The notes under the pieces were generated by a model. That model was not told where the DNA came from and did not search any database. It saw nothing but the letters and a program-made list of their open reading frames with translations. The position numbers and the translations under genes were made by a program. A stretch of 64,000 nt of DNA from Pseudoalteromonas sp. OOF1S-7 (GTDB lineage: Bacteria > Pseudomonadota > Gammaproteobacteria > Enterobacterales > Alteromonadaceae): the NCBI RefSeq assembly GCF_022347765.1, contig NZ_JAKRFZ010000001.1, positions 310,001 through 374,000 on the forward strand, written 5' to 3'. How positions within the stretch are numbered: the first letter of the stretch is position 1; every line of letters starts with the position of its first letter. Of the stretch, positions 47,339 through 56,292 are shown in pieces.

Positions 47339-50300
47339 AGCGGGACTCCTGTGCAAGGTCGATAAGCGGGGTTAGCAGTTCATTGCTGCACTGTGTAAAC
47401 TCCGCGTCGCAGGCCTGCAATGACGGGAAACTCAGGGCCACATACGGGTCTTCACTGTCGCCAAAGCCGATGTACTGGCCTCCCTGGAATTTGTTCAGTG
47501 CTTTGCTCATATCCTGAGTCTTACAAAACTCATAACTGGTGGCCGGAAAAAACGGCACTGCGCGGGTGATAAGCTGGGCATAAAAAGCCAGCCACTTAGC
47601 TAACTGAACCTGTGCGTCATCACGACTGACTGGCGGAAAAACGACTTGTTCATCCAGGCCATAGATGTGTGTTTCTGTGTTCGGTGTCACGCAATTGGCT
47701 ATCAGGTGCATCAGGTAGCCTCGGACCCTGTCTTTGCCTTTGATACTGGCCGTACGATAAAATATTTGCTTGCCCTGGTATAAGTCTCCCAGCCAGCCAA
47801 GCAGACGCGTTGAGCCAATTTGCACACACACCTCCAGCGGCTCCATTGGCTCATCCATCACGTCTTTCAGGCGTCCTGACATAGCCGCGACGCGCCCCTT
47901 TAACTTTTGCAGTTCGACGACACCCACATTGGCCTGTGGTAACTGAGCGCGTTGCAGCAGCTGCACCTCGGGCAGCGGTGTGTCGGTCAGCTCACTGTGT
48001 AAGATTTCGTCCAGATACTGATAACGCGTCAGCGGGTCCAGGGCAAATGGCTCACTGTCGGGCGTATCTTCCTCTAACGTCACTAACCTGACGCCCAGCG
48101 TATACTGATAAAACCAGCGCTGCGGTGCCAGACAGGCGCGCAAAAAGTCGGGTAACTCCAGCTCGTCTGGCAGCTCAAGCGCAATCGCTTGCTCAGTGGA
48201 TTGCTGTGCTAATTCAGCCGGAGGCTCGCTCTGAGATGGGCACCAGTTGGGGTTAAAGCTGTGCAATGGGCCGCTTTGGTAATGCACGCTGCTAAATGGT
48301 TGCAAAGGCGCCTGGCGGTATAGCTGTTGGCTAGGCTTGAGTGTGTCATCCTGGTAGCAAAAAGCCCGGTCCAGGTATTCACATAACTCGCTCACCAAAA
48401 TGGACGGCACCTGCGGCTCATTGTTATAACAAGAACGACCCAGATAACTGATATAAAGCTGCTGACGCGCACTGAGCAGCGCCTCCAGAAACAGATAACG
48501 GTCGTCCAGCTTACGAGAACGATCCCCTTTACGACGCCGAGAATATGGTACCAGGTCAAAACCAATCGGTTGTACCTGACGCGGATAATCGGCGTCATTC
48601 ATACCGAGCAAACAGACGACTTTAAACGGCACAGCCCGCATTGGCATCAAAGTACAAAAGTTTACTGCTCCGGCCAAAAAGCGCTGGCCAACCCCTTTGT
48701 CTTTGATCCCCTGGCGAACCTGATGTAATACGATCCTGGCATCAACCGGACCGCCAAAGTCGCCATTAATATGGTGTTTTTCCAGCTCATCGATGACTTT
48801 ATGCAACTGCATCAGATCCCAGCTCTGTTCGGTGTCCTGATCGTAAAAGTCTGCCAGCATGTGTCTGAGCACAGCACACTTCTCATCCAGTGGCGTTGCC
48901 GCTAAGAGCAGGTCGCGCGCCCGCTCCAGCGCTTCGATGAAGGCAATCAACTTGCTCAGCGTGTTCACAGCCATGCCTTCTACCGCATCGGCCGGGTATA
49001 TCTCATTGTATGCTGTCAGTTCATCTGCACTGGCAATGCCAAGCAGCAGACGTTGAAGCCCGTGCCGCCAGGTATTCAGTGAGATTTCCGGCAACCCGTA
49101 GTCGCGTTTGTGCTGGCCATCTAAGCCCCATTTGACCGCCACCTGCTGAAGCCAGGTCTGGATCTGTACAAACTCACTCTGCTCTACCCCAAAACGCTTG
49201 CCAATGGGCTCAACGCCCAGCAGATCGAGTATATCGGACACACTGAAACGGCTAAAAGGCAGCCCCGTCAGTGTAACGAAGGAATTTAGCACCGGCTTTT
49301 CTTGCTCTATGCTCATATCGGCCAGCGCAAAAGGGATTTTTCTCGCCCCTGATGCACTGCCAAACACCGCTTCTATATATGGACTGTAGGTGCCCACATC
49401 CGGCATCATCACTATGATGTCTTTTGGCGTCAGCGCTGGGTCTTCATGAAAGAGCGTCAGCAGATGATCGTGCAGCAACTCGACTTCGCGCAATGGCGTG
49501 TGGCAGTCGCATAGTAAAACGGAGCTGTCATCCTCTTTGATGGTCAGCTGCCCTTCAGGACTGACATACCAGTTTGGGTCATCAACCAGAGACTCACCTT
49601 TAAACGCCAGTTGATAGATTTCCTGCTGCAATTGGGCCAACAGGCTGTCATCAAACTCATCGACAAAGCCATCCAGCCAGCGCGCATCGGTTTGCAGCAG
49701 CTGCTCAAGATAATCGCGACCTAGCTTACCCCAGGAGGACAACAAGGGGTTACCGGTATTGTAGTAACTGCCCTCACCAGAGTGTTTTTGCAACTGAGCA
49801 TCCAGGGCCGGTCTTACCTGATAGTTGGCCAGGATCTTTGCCTGGGTTTTCTCATCAACCAGGTCGCCCCAGTAGTGTTCACTGGGATTAAAGAAAAACA
49901 GCAATACATCGATTTTCTGGGCAAGGGCATTGAATATCTCTAGCTGGTTAGTCGCCATGGCTGAAAGACCAAATATGCTGATCCGCTGGGGCAAGCTGGT
50001 GAGGTCGGCTTCCGCCAGCTTTGCCAGTAATTGCTGATGCATATTGGCCCGGTTATAAGGGCTTTGTCCTAAATTATGAGTATGTTCGACCAGTGCCCGC
50101 CACAGGTCCGGCTGCCAGGGCGCAATACCCACATCGACATCTTCCAGCGTATCTGTGCCCAGCTCCCATTGCTCCAGCCAGTTTGGCCGGTACATCAGAT
50201 ATTGGTCGTATACATCGGCAATTTTCTCACATAAGGCAAAGCGCTTAAGTTCACTCTGTGGTTGATCACTGCCCTCTTCCAGATACACTCTCAGCGGTTC

Positions 50301-50624
50301 GTAAAGCGGATTGCTGAGTTTCTGAGGTAGCAAGGTAAACAGCTTCCAGCTCATGTTGTTCTTATTAAAAGGTGACTCTTTGGGCACATCCGGCAAAAAC
50401 TGTTGATACAGCTGCCAGATAAAACTGAGTGGCAGTGGAAACTCAATTTGCGCCGCATAGCCGATATCCCGGCTCAAACCATTTTTAAGCCACTGAGACA
50501 TGCCCGGAGACTGTACCAACACAATTTCGTTAGCAAAGGGATCCTCTAGCGGTGCCTGCTTCAATAACGTCGTAAACTGAGATTGGAGGGCTTCCATACG
50601 ATTTGATTGGATTATGTTCAACAT
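47325..50624 (-). CDS. recC: Exodeoxyribonuclease V gamma subunit
   Basis: 1099 residues (E. coli 1122). Starts LNIIQSNRMEALQSQFTTLL, with LVQSPGMSQWLKNGLSRDIGYAAQIEFPLP, IFGLSAMATNQLEIFNALA and GAVNFCTLMPMRAVPFKVVCLLGMNDADYPRQ, all characteristic of RecC. RecC holds the complex together and scans the 3' strand for Chi through an inactive helicase-like fold. First gene of recC-recB-recD; thyA and ptrA, found next to it in E. coli, are absent in the window. Confidence 0.95.
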   Translation of the reverse strand: MLNIIQSNRMEALQSQFTTLLKQAPLEDPFANEIVLVQSPGMSQWLKNGLSRDIGYAAQIEFPLPLSFIWQLYQQFLPDVPKESPFNKNNMSWKLFTLLPQKLSNPLYEPLRVYLEEGSDQPQSELKRFALCEKIADVYDQYLMYRPNWLEQWELGTDTLEDVDVGIAPWQPDLWRALVEHTHNLGQSPYNRANMHQQLLAKLAEADLTSLPQRISIFGLSAMATNQLEIFNALAQKIDVLLFFFNPSEHYWGDLVDEKTQAKILANYQVRPALDAQLQKHSGEGSYYNTGNPLLSSWGKLGRDYLEQLLQTDARWLDGFVDEFDDSLLAQLQQEIYQLAFKGESLVDDPNWYVSPEGQLTIKEDDSSVLLCDCHTPLREVELLHDHLLTLFHEDPALTPKDIIVMMPDVGTYSPYIEAVFGSASGARKIPFALADMSIEQEKPVLNSFVTLTGLPFSRFSVSDILDLLGVEPIGKRFGVEQSEFVQIQTWLQQVAVKWGLDGQHKRDYGLPEISLNTWRHGLQRLLLGIASADELTAYNEIYPADAVEGMAVNTLSKLIAFIEALERARDLLLAATPLDEKCAVLRHMLADFYDQDTEQSWDLMQLHKVIDELEKHHINGDFGGPVDARIVLHQVRQGIKDKGVGQRFLAGAVNFCTLMPMRAVPFKVVCLLGMNDADYPRQVQPIGFDLVPYSRRRKGDRSRKLDDRYLFLEALLSARQQLYISYLGRSCYNNEPQVPSILVSELCEYLDRAFCYQDDTLKPSQQLYRQAPLQPFSSVHYQSGPLHSFNPNWCPSQSEPPAELAQQSTEQAIALELPDELELPDFLRACLAPQRWFYQYTLGVRLVTLEEDTPDSEPFALDPLTRYQYLDEILHSELTDTPLPEVQLLQRAQLPQANVGVVELQKLKGRVAAMSGRLKDVMDEPMEPLEVCVQIGSTRLLGWLGDLYQGKQIFYRTASIKGKDRVRGYLMHLIANCVTPNTETHIYGLDEQVVFPPVSRDDAQVQLAKWLAFYAQLITRAVPFFPATSYEFCKTQDMSKALNKFQGGQYIGFGDSEDPYVALSFPSLQACDAEFTQCSNELLTPLIDLAQESRYETA

Positions 50625-50780
50625 AATGATGTCTCGGGCTTTTTAAGCGGGTTTTGAACTTTGGTCAGTGTAAGAGATTTCACAGGCTAATAGCAACGTG
50701 GCTGAATGCCTGTAATCTGAGGAAAGTATGGGTCAAGGGTGCGATAACTGAAGGTCGTTACCGCTGATTGTACCATCTGC

Positions 50781-51809
50781 TTAGAACAAGTCGATCCCGG
50801 AGCCTTCGTCGTGGCGTTCCAGTTTATTGTCATTTAACAGAGTTTCAAAAAATGCCACCTGATCACGACCATTTTCCTTTGCATAATACAACGCCCTGTC
50901 TGCATTCTCTAACACATTGATTGGAAAATCATAGGGGCTGATCCGCGCCAGTCCGGCACTGACGGTCAGGGTTTTAACAAACGGAAAATGCGTATTTCGG
51001 ATCAGCGTTAAAAACTGCTCCAGTTTTGCCTCAATAGAGATCTGATCTGTTGGCTCGAACACCAGGACAAACTCTTCGCCACCAAATCGGAATAACAGAT
51101 CTGTTGAGCGGAAAAACTGCTGCATTTTCTGCGCAACCAGCAGCAGTACTTCATCCCCGCAAACATGGCCATAGTTGTCATTGACCTGCTTGAAATGATC
51201 TATGTCTATCATCGCCAGCCAGGATGTAGCACCCTGATGAAAAGTACGCGAGTCCTGCTCATCACGAATATGGCGATTTTGTTTAATCACTTGTTTCTCA
51301 AGCAACTGCTTTAACTTTTTTTCAAAGGTCTGGCGATTCAACAAACCAGTAAGTTTATCCCGCTCATTTTCGTGCAATATGGTGAGGTAATTTTCATAAA
51401 TACGCACAAAGGCGTTAAGGAGAACTTGCTCACTACTGTCCAGACCACCTGAGTGCACCTCTATTGCACCAACTGGTGTGTCATGGATATTAATAGGTAA
51501 CCAGCGCTTTTCTATACCATCTGAACTTTGCACCGTAATTATACAAGAAGACTGCAAACAGGAGATCAGCTCTGACTGCGGCCGCTCAATCACTTGCCTG
51601 TCGAGCCACTCAAATTCTCGCTCACCATGCATGGTTAACCCGATGCTCCGCTCGACAGCAAGGTCTTCCTGGGTATTAAAGTTCTTATACACACACAGAT
51701 GCTGACAGCCTACCAGTTCCTGAATGGTCGATAGCAGACTATATTCGAGTGAATCTATGTCTCTTGTTTTTGTTATTTTGATTACTGAATTGAGTAGTTC
51801 TTCTTGCAT
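50781..51809 (-). CDS. Diguanylate cyclase with N-terminal GAF-like region
   Basis: 342 residues. The C-terminal GGDEF domain (about 155-325) has the signature RSTDLLFRFGGEEF: GGEEF is an active-site form and RSTD five residues upstream is the RxxD inhibitory site that binds cyclic-di-GMP. DIDHFKQVNDNYGHVCGDEVL supplies the GTP/metal site. Residues 1-145 look like a GAF fold (LSTIQELVGCQHLCVYK). No signal peptide or membrane span, so cytoplasmic. It should make c-di-GMP with product feedback; the N-terminal ligand is unknown. It lies just upstream of recC (156 bases) and probably has its own transcript. Confidence 0.87.
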   Translation of the reverse strand: MQEELLNSVIKITKTRDIDSLEYSLLSTIQELVGCQHLCVYKNFNTQEDLAVERSIGLTMHGEREFEWLDRQVIERPQSELISCLQSSCIITVQSSDGIEKRWLPINIHDTPVGAIEVHSGGLDSSEQVLLNAFVRIYENYLTILHENERDKLTGLLNRQTFEKKLKQLLEKQVIKQNRHIRDEQDSRTFHQGATSWLAMIDIDHFKQVNDNYGHVCGDEVLLLVAQKMQQFFRSTDLLFRFGGEEFVLVFEPTDQISIEAKLEQFLTLIRNTHFPFVKTLTVSAGLARISPYDFPINVLENADRALYYAKENGRDQVAFFETLLNDNKLERHDEGSGIDLF

Positions 51810-51922
51810 TAGATATTCACAGACTCGATTAATGCCGAATATAGTAACGGCTTTTTACCCAAGTGTGTACTCCAAGTATTGCATCAACAACTAGCTAAGA
51901 CACAATGACAGGAATAAAACGC

Positions 51923-51950
51923 AAAAAGGCGTCCGATGGACGCCTTTTTT
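51923..51950 (-). terminator. tRNA-Ser terminator
   Basis: AAAAAGGCGTCC pairs with GGACGCCTTTTT around a three-base loop, 10 bases after the tRNA 3' end on the minus strand, with a long U tail. Confidence 0.88.
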
Positions 51951-51960
51951 AAATTTGGAA

Positions 51961-52051
51961 TGGCGGAGAGAGAGGGAGTCGAACCCTCGATACGCTATAA
52001 ACGTATACACGAGTTCCAGTCGTGCGCCTTAAGCCACTCAGCCATCTCTCC
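51961..52051 (-). tRNA. tRNA-Ser(GGA)
   Basis: 91 bases including encoded CCA. Acceptor stem GGAGAGA/TCTCTCC, D-arm GGCTGAGTGGCTTAAGGC, anticodon loop CTGGAAC (anticodon GGA, reads UCC/UCU), a long serine-type variable arm, and TTCGA in the T loop. It is a class II tRNA. Own promoter upstream and own terminator downstream. Confidence 0.96.
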
Positions 52052-52081
52052 GCGCTGTAGCACCGCTTGGGTGCGGCGCTA

Positions 52082-52110
52082 ATACTATGAAAAGCTTAAC
52101 GCTTTAGCAA
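52082..52110 (-). promoter_or_regulatory. tRNA-Ser promoter
   Basis: Minus strand: -35 TTGCTA, 17-base spacer, -10 TAGTAT, then a GC-rich discriminator (TAGCGCCGC), the composition expected of stringently controlled tRNA promoters. The -10 ends 30 bases from the mature 5' end. Confidence 0.5.
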
Positions 52111-52160
52111 GTATTTTTTGTAAAAACACAGCCAAATGCTTAGTTACTAAGCAACTTAGC

Positions 52161-53204
52161 TTATTTTTGCAAGCTTGATGAAAAGTCCAGCATACGATTC
52201 AATGAACGCAGTGCACCTGCACGTAAGTCCATATCAACGAAGACTTCTTTACCACGTGGGTCTATTAAAGCTTCTTCAATGGCTTTAAGCCCGTTCATCG
52301 CCATCCAAGGGCAGTGAGCACAGCTTTTACACGTTGCCCCTTCACCCGCCGTTGGTGCTTCAAAGAACTCTTTCTCAGGGCATAATTGCTGCATCTTGTA
52401 AAAGATACCGCGATCAGTCGCAACGATGAACTTCTGATTAGGCATTTCCTGCGCCGCTTTAATCAACTGGCTTGTTGAACCCACAGCGTCTGCCAGATCA
52501 ACGATCTCGGCCGGCGATTCCGGGTGAACCAATACAGCTGCATCCGGGTGCAGAGCTTTCATGTCTTTCAGCGCTTTGGTTTTAAACTCATCGTGAACGA
52601 TACAGGCACCATTCCACATGATCATGTCTGCACCGGTTTTCTTTTGAATGTAAGAACCCAGGTGCTTATCTGGTCCCCAGATGATCTTCTCGCCTTCTGA
52701 GTCCAGATGCTCAACAATCTCAAGTGCACAAGACGAAGTCACAATCCAGTCAGCGCGTGCTTTCACTGCGGTTGAGGTATTTGCGTATACAACGACTTTT
52801 CGGTCCGGGTGTTGATCACAAAACGCAGAAAACGCGTCGATAGGACACCCCACATCCAGTGAACAGGTTGCTGCCAGAGTGGGCATAACCACGGTTTTTT
52901 CTGGTGTCAGGATCTTGGCGGTTTCACCCATAAAGCGCACACCGGCAACAATGATCATATCTGCATCTTGTTGCTTGGCACCAAACCGCGCCATTTCCAG
53001 TGAATCTGCAACACAGCCACCAGTTTCCTCAGCCAGGGCTTGGATCTCTGGATCTGTGTAATAATGGGCAACCAGAACCGCGTTCTTTTCTTTTAACAAC
53101 GCTGTAATTCTGGCTTTATATTCAGCTTGTTCCTGCTTAGTTAACGGCGCAGGCTTTGGAGGAAAAATATAATCCTCCGGCATAATTTGTTCTGCTAGAC
53201 TCAT
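52161..53204 (-). CDS. nadA: Quinolinate synthase
   Basis: 347 residues, identical in length to E. coli NadA when started at this ATG (a GTG four codons earlier is possible). The three [4Fe-4S] cluster cysteines align with the E. coli ones: Cys114 in [10 protein letters not shown], Cys201 in [11 protein letters not shown], and Cys298 in [29 protein letters not shown] binds substrate. NadA condenses iminoaspartate with dihydroxyacetone phosphate to quinolinate for NAD. It lies downstream of the tRNA-Lys array on the same strand as in E. coli; no clear terminator separates them. Confidence 0.96.
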   Translation of the reverse strand: MSLAEQIMPEDYIFPPKPAPLTKQEQAEYKARITALLKEKNAVLVAHYYTDPEIQALAEETGGCVADSLEMARFGAKQQDADMIIVAGVRFMGETAKILTPEKTVVMPTLAATCSLDVGCPIDAFSAFCDQHPDRKVVVYANTSTAVKARADWIVTSSCALEIVEHLDSEGEKIIWGPDKHLGSYIQKKTGADMIMWNGACIVHDEFKTKALKDMKALHPDAAVLVHPESPAEIVDLADAVGSTSQLIKAAQEMPNQKFIVATDRGIFYKMQQLCPEKEFFEAPTAGEGATCKSCAHCPWMAMNGLKAIEEALIDPRGKEVFVDMDLRAGALRSLNRMLDFSSSLQK

Positions 53205-53334
53205 TCTCTCGACCACTAGTCCACATGACGGAATATCCGCGAATTATACGAAAATCGGGGCAATAATCCTAGTTGAAGACGGTATTTTGAAGGAATATTT
53301 AAGAGAATATGAAAAGGAAGAGATACAGCAAGAA

Positions 53335-53410
53335 TGGTGGGTCATGATGGACTCGAACCATCGACCAATGGATTAAAAGTCCACTGCTCTACCAACTGAG
53401 CTAATGACCC
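53335..53410 (-). tRNA. tRNA-Lys(TTT), copy 9 of the array in transcription order
   Basis: 76 bases with CCA. Acceptor GGGTCAT, D-arm TAGCTCAGTTGGTAGAGC, anticodon loop CTTTTAA (anticodon TTT, reads AAA/AAG), T-arm GATGGTTCGAGTCCATC. Last gene of the array, 130 bases upstream of nadA. Confidence 0.97.
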
Positions 53411-53531
53411 GCTCGGTGTTAAAGTGCCATTAAGTCGTCCTGACGATTGGTTCCGGCGTCGTCGTCCTGACTCGCGTTCGAAAACTGCGAAGCGGTGCTT
53501 CGTTTTTCTCACCCAACTGAGCTAATGACCC
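53411..53531 (-). repeat. Chimeric tRNA-Lys spacer element A
   Basis: On the minus strand the element begins with the first 19-20 bases of tRNA-Lys (GGGTCATTAGCTCAGTTGG), then diverges into about 100 bases unrelated to tRNA and ends CGAGC, the same five bases that precede every tRNA in the array. A stem CGAAGC/GCTTCG lies inside. Read on the plus strand this stem is followed by T5 (53488-53507), like an intrinsic terminator facing against the array. 121 bases; inserted relative to the ~36-base spacers. Confidence 0.85.
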
Positions 53532-53567
53532 GCTCGAAAATTACTTAAGTATTACACCAAATGTGAA

Positions 53568-53643
53568 TGGTGGGTCATGATGGACTCGAACCATCGACCA
53601 ATGGATTAAAAGTCCACTGCTCTACCAACTGAGCTAATGACCC
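53568..53643 (-). tRNA. tRNA-Lys(TTT), copy 8
   Basis: Identical in sequence to the other copies over all 76 bases that I compared; anticodon TTT with encoded CCA. Flanked by chimeric elements on both sides. Confidence 0.97.
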
Positions 53644-53764
53644 GCTCGGTGTTAAAGTGCCATTAAGTCGTCCTGACGATTGGTTCCGGCGTCGTCGTCC
53701 TGACTCGCGTTCGAAAACTGCGAAGCGGTGCTTCGTTTTTCTCACCCAACTGAGCTAATGACCC
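53644..53764 (-). repeat. Chimeric tRNA-Lys spacer element B
   Basis: Same 121-base element as A and apparently identical to it: 5' tRNA-Lys fragment, internal CGAAGC/GCTTCG stem, CGAGC at the end. Confidence 0.85.
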
Positions 53765-53799
53765 GCTCGAAGTTACTTAAGTTTTACACCAAATTTGAA

Positions 53800-53875
53800 T
53801 GGTGGGTCATGATGGACTCGAACCATCGACCAATGGATTAAAAGTCCACTGCTCTACCAACTGAGCTAATGACCC
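53800..53875 (-). tRNA. tRNA-Lys(TTT), copy 7
   Basis: 76 bases, anticodon TTT, encoded CCA; same sequence as the neighbouring copies. Confidence 0.97.
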
Positions 53876-53996
53876 GCTCGGTGTTAAAGTGCCATTAAGT
53901 CGTCCTGACGATTGGATACGGCGTCGTCGTCCTGACTCGCGTTCGAAAACTGCGAAGCGGTGCTTCGTTTTTCTCACCCAACTGAGCTAATGACCC
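53876..53996 (-). repeat. Chimeric tRNA-Lys spacer element C
   Basis: 121 bases; differs from A and B by only a couple of bases (GATACGG for GTTCCGG on the plus strand). The tRNA 5' fragment and internal stem are unchanged. Confidence 0.85.
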
Positions 53997-54032
53997 GCTC
54001 GAGAGTTACTTAAGTAATACACCAAATATGAA

Positions 54033-54108
54033 TGGTGGGTCATGATGGACTCGAACCATCGACCAATGGATTAAAAGTCCACTGCTCTACCAACTGAGCT
54101 AATGACCC
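54033..54108 (-). tRNA. tRNA-Lys(TTT), copy 6
   Basis: 76 bases, anticodon TTT, encoded CCA. Separated from copy 5 by a plain 36-base spacer. Confidence 0.97.
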
Positions 54109-54144
54109 GCTCGAAAGTTACTTAAGTGATGCACCAAATTTGAA

Positions 54145-54220
54145 TGGTGGGTCATGATGGACTCGAACCATCGACCAATGGATTAAAAGTCCACTGCTCT
54201 ACCAACTGAGCTAATGACCC
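54145..54220 (-). tRNA. tRNA-Lys(TTT), copy 5
   Basis: 76 bases, anticodon TTT, encoded CCA; same sequence as the other copies. Confidence 0.97.
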
Positions 54221-54340
54221 GCTCGGTGTTAAAGTGCCATTGATTCATCCTGAAGGCTGGGCCCGGCTCGTCGTCCTGACTCGCGTTCGAAAACTGCGAA
54301 GCGGTGCTTCGTTTTTCTCACCCAACTGAGCTAATGACCC
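54221..54340 (-). repeat. Chimeric tRNA-Lys spacer element D (diverged)
   Basis: 120 bases. The tRNA 5' fragment, the CGAAGC/GCTTCG stem and the CGAACGCGAGTCAGGACGACG stretch match the other copies, but the third nearest copy 5 of the tRNA has changed (GATTCATCCTGAAGGCTGGG on plus). The conserved half is therefore the part starting with the tRNA fragment. Confidence 0.82.
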
Positions 54341-54376
54341 GCTCGAAAGTTACTTAAGTGATACACCAAATTTGAA

Positions 54377-54452
54377 TGGTGGGTCATGATGGACTCGAAC
54401 CATCGACCAATGGATTAAAAGTCCACTGCTCTACCAACTGAGCTAATGACCC
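54377..54452 (-). tRNA. tRNA-Lys(TTT), copy 4
   Basis: 76 bases, anticodon TTT, encoded CCA; 35-base AT-rich spacer to copy 3. Confidence 0.97.
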
Positions 54453-54487
54453 GCTCGAAGTTACTTAAATAATACACCAAATGTGAA

Positions 54488-54563
54488 TGGTGGGTCATGA
54501 TGGACTCGAACCATCGACCAATGGATTAAAAGTCCACTGCTCTACCAACTGAGCTAATGACCC
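54488..54563 (-). tRNA. tRNA-Lys(TTT), copy 3
   Basis: 76 bases, anticodon TTT, encoded CCA; 35-base spacer to copy 2. Confidence 0.97.
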
Positions 54564-54598
54564 GCTCGAGATTATTTAAATAATACACCAAATTTGAA

Positions 54599-54674
54599 TG
54601 GTGGGTCATGATGGACTCGAACCATCGACCAATGGATTAAAAGTCCACTGCTCTACCAACTGAGCTAATGACCC
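54599..54674 (-). tRNA. tRNA-Lys(TTT), copy 2
   Basis: 76 bases, anticodon TTT, encoded CCA; 38-base spacer to copy 1. Confidence 0.97.
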
Positions 54675-54712
54675 GCTCTGGCTTTACTTAAAGTAAAAAT
54701 AACAAATTTGAA

Positions 54713-54788
54713 TGGTGGGTCATGATGGACTCGAACCATCGACCAATGGATTAAAAGTCCACTGCTCTACCAACTGAGCTAATGACCC
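54713..54788 (-). tRNA. tRNA-Lys(TTT), copy 1 (promoter-proximal)
   Basis: 76 bases, anticodon TTT, encoded CCA. First gene of the array, about 55 bases downstream of a good promoter. The only copy not preceded by CGAGC. Confidence 0.97.
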
Positions 54789-54843
54789 ACTAAATTGTTT
54801 CGCTGCAAGATGTGTGTAACACTATCGGCTGCTGCGGGCGCTT

Positions 54844-54871
54844 ATAATACTTATTTAAAAATCTTGTGCAA
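54844..54871 (-). promoter_or_regulatory. tRNA-Lys array promoter
   Basis: Minus strand: -35 TTGCAC, 16-base AT-rich spacer, -10 TATTAT, followed by AAGCGCCCGC, a GC-rich discriminator typical of stringently controlled stable-RNA promoters. It lies in the 158-base gap after cpoB, so the array need not depend on tol operon read-through. Confidence 0.65.
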
Positions 54872-54946
54872 CCGAAATTGCCTGTTTTTTTCAAATTTCG
54901 CGTCTAAGCGCCTAATTTTAAATCATTCTGAGAAAATATCAGCCAT

Positions 54947-55702
54947 TTATATTTTGCTCAGTCGCTCCGTTGCCAATTTTGCAGCCGTTGTGCTGGGATA
55001 TTCTTTGATTAGATTCTCGAACAAGGTTTTTGCTTGTGCAGATTGTCCTGTCTTCTGGAGCAAGGTTCCCAGCTTTAACATCGCATCTGGTCGCTTATTG
55101 GAATCAGCAAACTGCTCCACCACGGTACGGAAGTGCACCATGGCCTGAGCATCCTGATTCTTTATCGACTGTAACTGACCCAGCCAGTAGTGCGCATTAG
55201 GAATATAGACGGAATTTGGAAACTGTTTGAGGAAGCCTTCAAATTCAGGAATAGCGGCATCGTAGCGCTTATCCTTCATGATCAAAGCGGCAGCTCTGTC
55301 ATACGCTTCATTTTCTGACAAGTCTGTACTTACAGCCTGCACAGTCGCACTATCTGACGTCACAGCGGGTTGCAGCTGCTTACTTTGTTCGTAGACTTGT
55401 GTGACACGTGTTTCAATTTCCTGATACAGCTCACGCTGGCGTTGCAACACTTTTTCGAGCTTATAACTTTGCTCTTCCGTTACACCACGGATCTGGCTTA
55501 CTTCATCCTGAAGCAGATCAAGTTGCGTTTGCAGTTCTGCCTGGATCAGATTGCGATTACGCATCAGGTTTTCAAGCACAGATAAACGTTGTTCAATAGT
55601 TTGGGTAGAACCAGCAGCATCAGATACAGCAGCGGGAGCTGCCCACAATTGGGAGCTCCCGCTGACTAAGATGATGGCTGCCAAAATAGTATTCGGCTTC
55701 AT
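54947..55702 (-). CDS. cpoB: Cell division coordinator CpoB (YbgF)
   Basis: 251 residues. Signal peptide to about residue 21 (LWA/APA), then the trimerising coiled coil typical of YbgF (TIEQRLSVLENLMRNRNLIQAELQTQLDLLQDEVSQIRG, about 34-100), a linker, and C-terminal TPR repeats (YDAAIPEFEGFLKQFPNSVYIPNAHYWLGQLQ; AMVHFRTVVEQFADSNKRPDAMLKLG). CpoB links PBP1b and TolA in the periplasm to time outer membrane constriction with peptidoglycan synthesis. Last gene of the tol-pal operon, 15 bases after pal. Confidence 0.94.
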   Translation of the reverse strand: MKPNTILAAIILVSGSSQLWAAPAAVSDAAGSTQTIEQRLSVLENLMRNRNLIQAELQTQLDLLQDEVSQIRGVTEEQSYKLEKVLQRQRELYQEIETRVTQVYEQSKQLQPAVTSDSATVQAVSTDLSENEAYDRAAALIMKDKRYDAAIPEFEGFLKQFPNSVYIPNAHYWLGQLQSIKNQDAQAMVHFRTVVEQFADSNKRPDAMLKLGTLLQKTGQSAQAKTLFENLIKEYPSTTAAKLATERLSKI

Positions 55703-55717
55703 AGCATCTCTTTACAA

Positions 55718-56251
55718 TTAATATACCAGTACCGCGCGGCGGTTCTTAGCAAAAGCTTCTTCGTTGCGCGCTTTGTCCATTGGCTTCTCTTCACCATAGC
55801 TCACAACAGACATTTGGCTGTCAGATACGCCCAGGCTCTGCAAATACTTAGCAACCGCTTTACCACGACTTTCACCCAGTGCGATGTTGTACTCAGGTGT
55901 ACCACGCTCATCAGCGTGACCTTCAATCAGTACTTTCACACTTGGGTTTTTAACCAGGAAGTCAGCGTGTGCTTGCAGAAGCTCTACGAACTCGCTGCGA
56001 ACAGTAGACTTGTCGAAATCGAAGTATACGATTTGCTCTTGACGCAACGCTTCATACTTTTCTTTCAGTAGCTCTTCTGCTGTTTTCTGACGTGTAGCTG
56101 TGTTCACATCAACGTTGCTGCCATTGTCCGCAGTTGCTGCGTTTGTTTCGCTGCCAGCGCCTGCATCAGTGCCCGATGAAGAGCTACATGCAGCCAGCGT
56201 CATCACAGGCAACGCGATCAAAAGGGCCTTGAGAGTTTTGTTAAGTTGCAT
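55718..56251 (-). CDS. pal: Peptidoglycan-associated lipoprotein Pal
   Basis: 177 residues from an ATG giving a lipoprotein signal (lipobox LAAC, Cys22); 21 open codons upstream are not used. After a Ser/Asn-rich linker the OmpA-like domain begins YFDFDKSTVRSEF, with the diaminopimelate-binding motif LIEGHADERGTPEYNIALGESRGKAVAKYL. Pal tethers the outer membrane to peptidoglycan and is released by TolB. Follows tolB at 41 bases. Confidence 0.96.
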   Translation of the reverse strand: MQLNKTLKALLIALPVMTLAACSSSSGTDAGAGSETNAATADNGSNVDVNTATRQKTAEELLKEKYEALRQEQIVYFDFDKSTVRSEFVELLQAHADFLVKNPSVKVLIEGHADERGTPEYNIALGESRGKAVAKYLQSLGVSDSQMSVVSYGEEKPMDKARNEEAFAKNRRAVLVY

Positions 56252-56292
56252 CGAGTATATTCCTATATCTTTTATAAGTCTTACCAGCAAAA

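Noticed and set aside
53335..54788. Regularly spaced repeats resembling a CRISPR array
   Set aside because: The repeat unit is a full tRNA-Lys gene and spacers are near-identical AT-rich or chimeric elements, not unique spacers.
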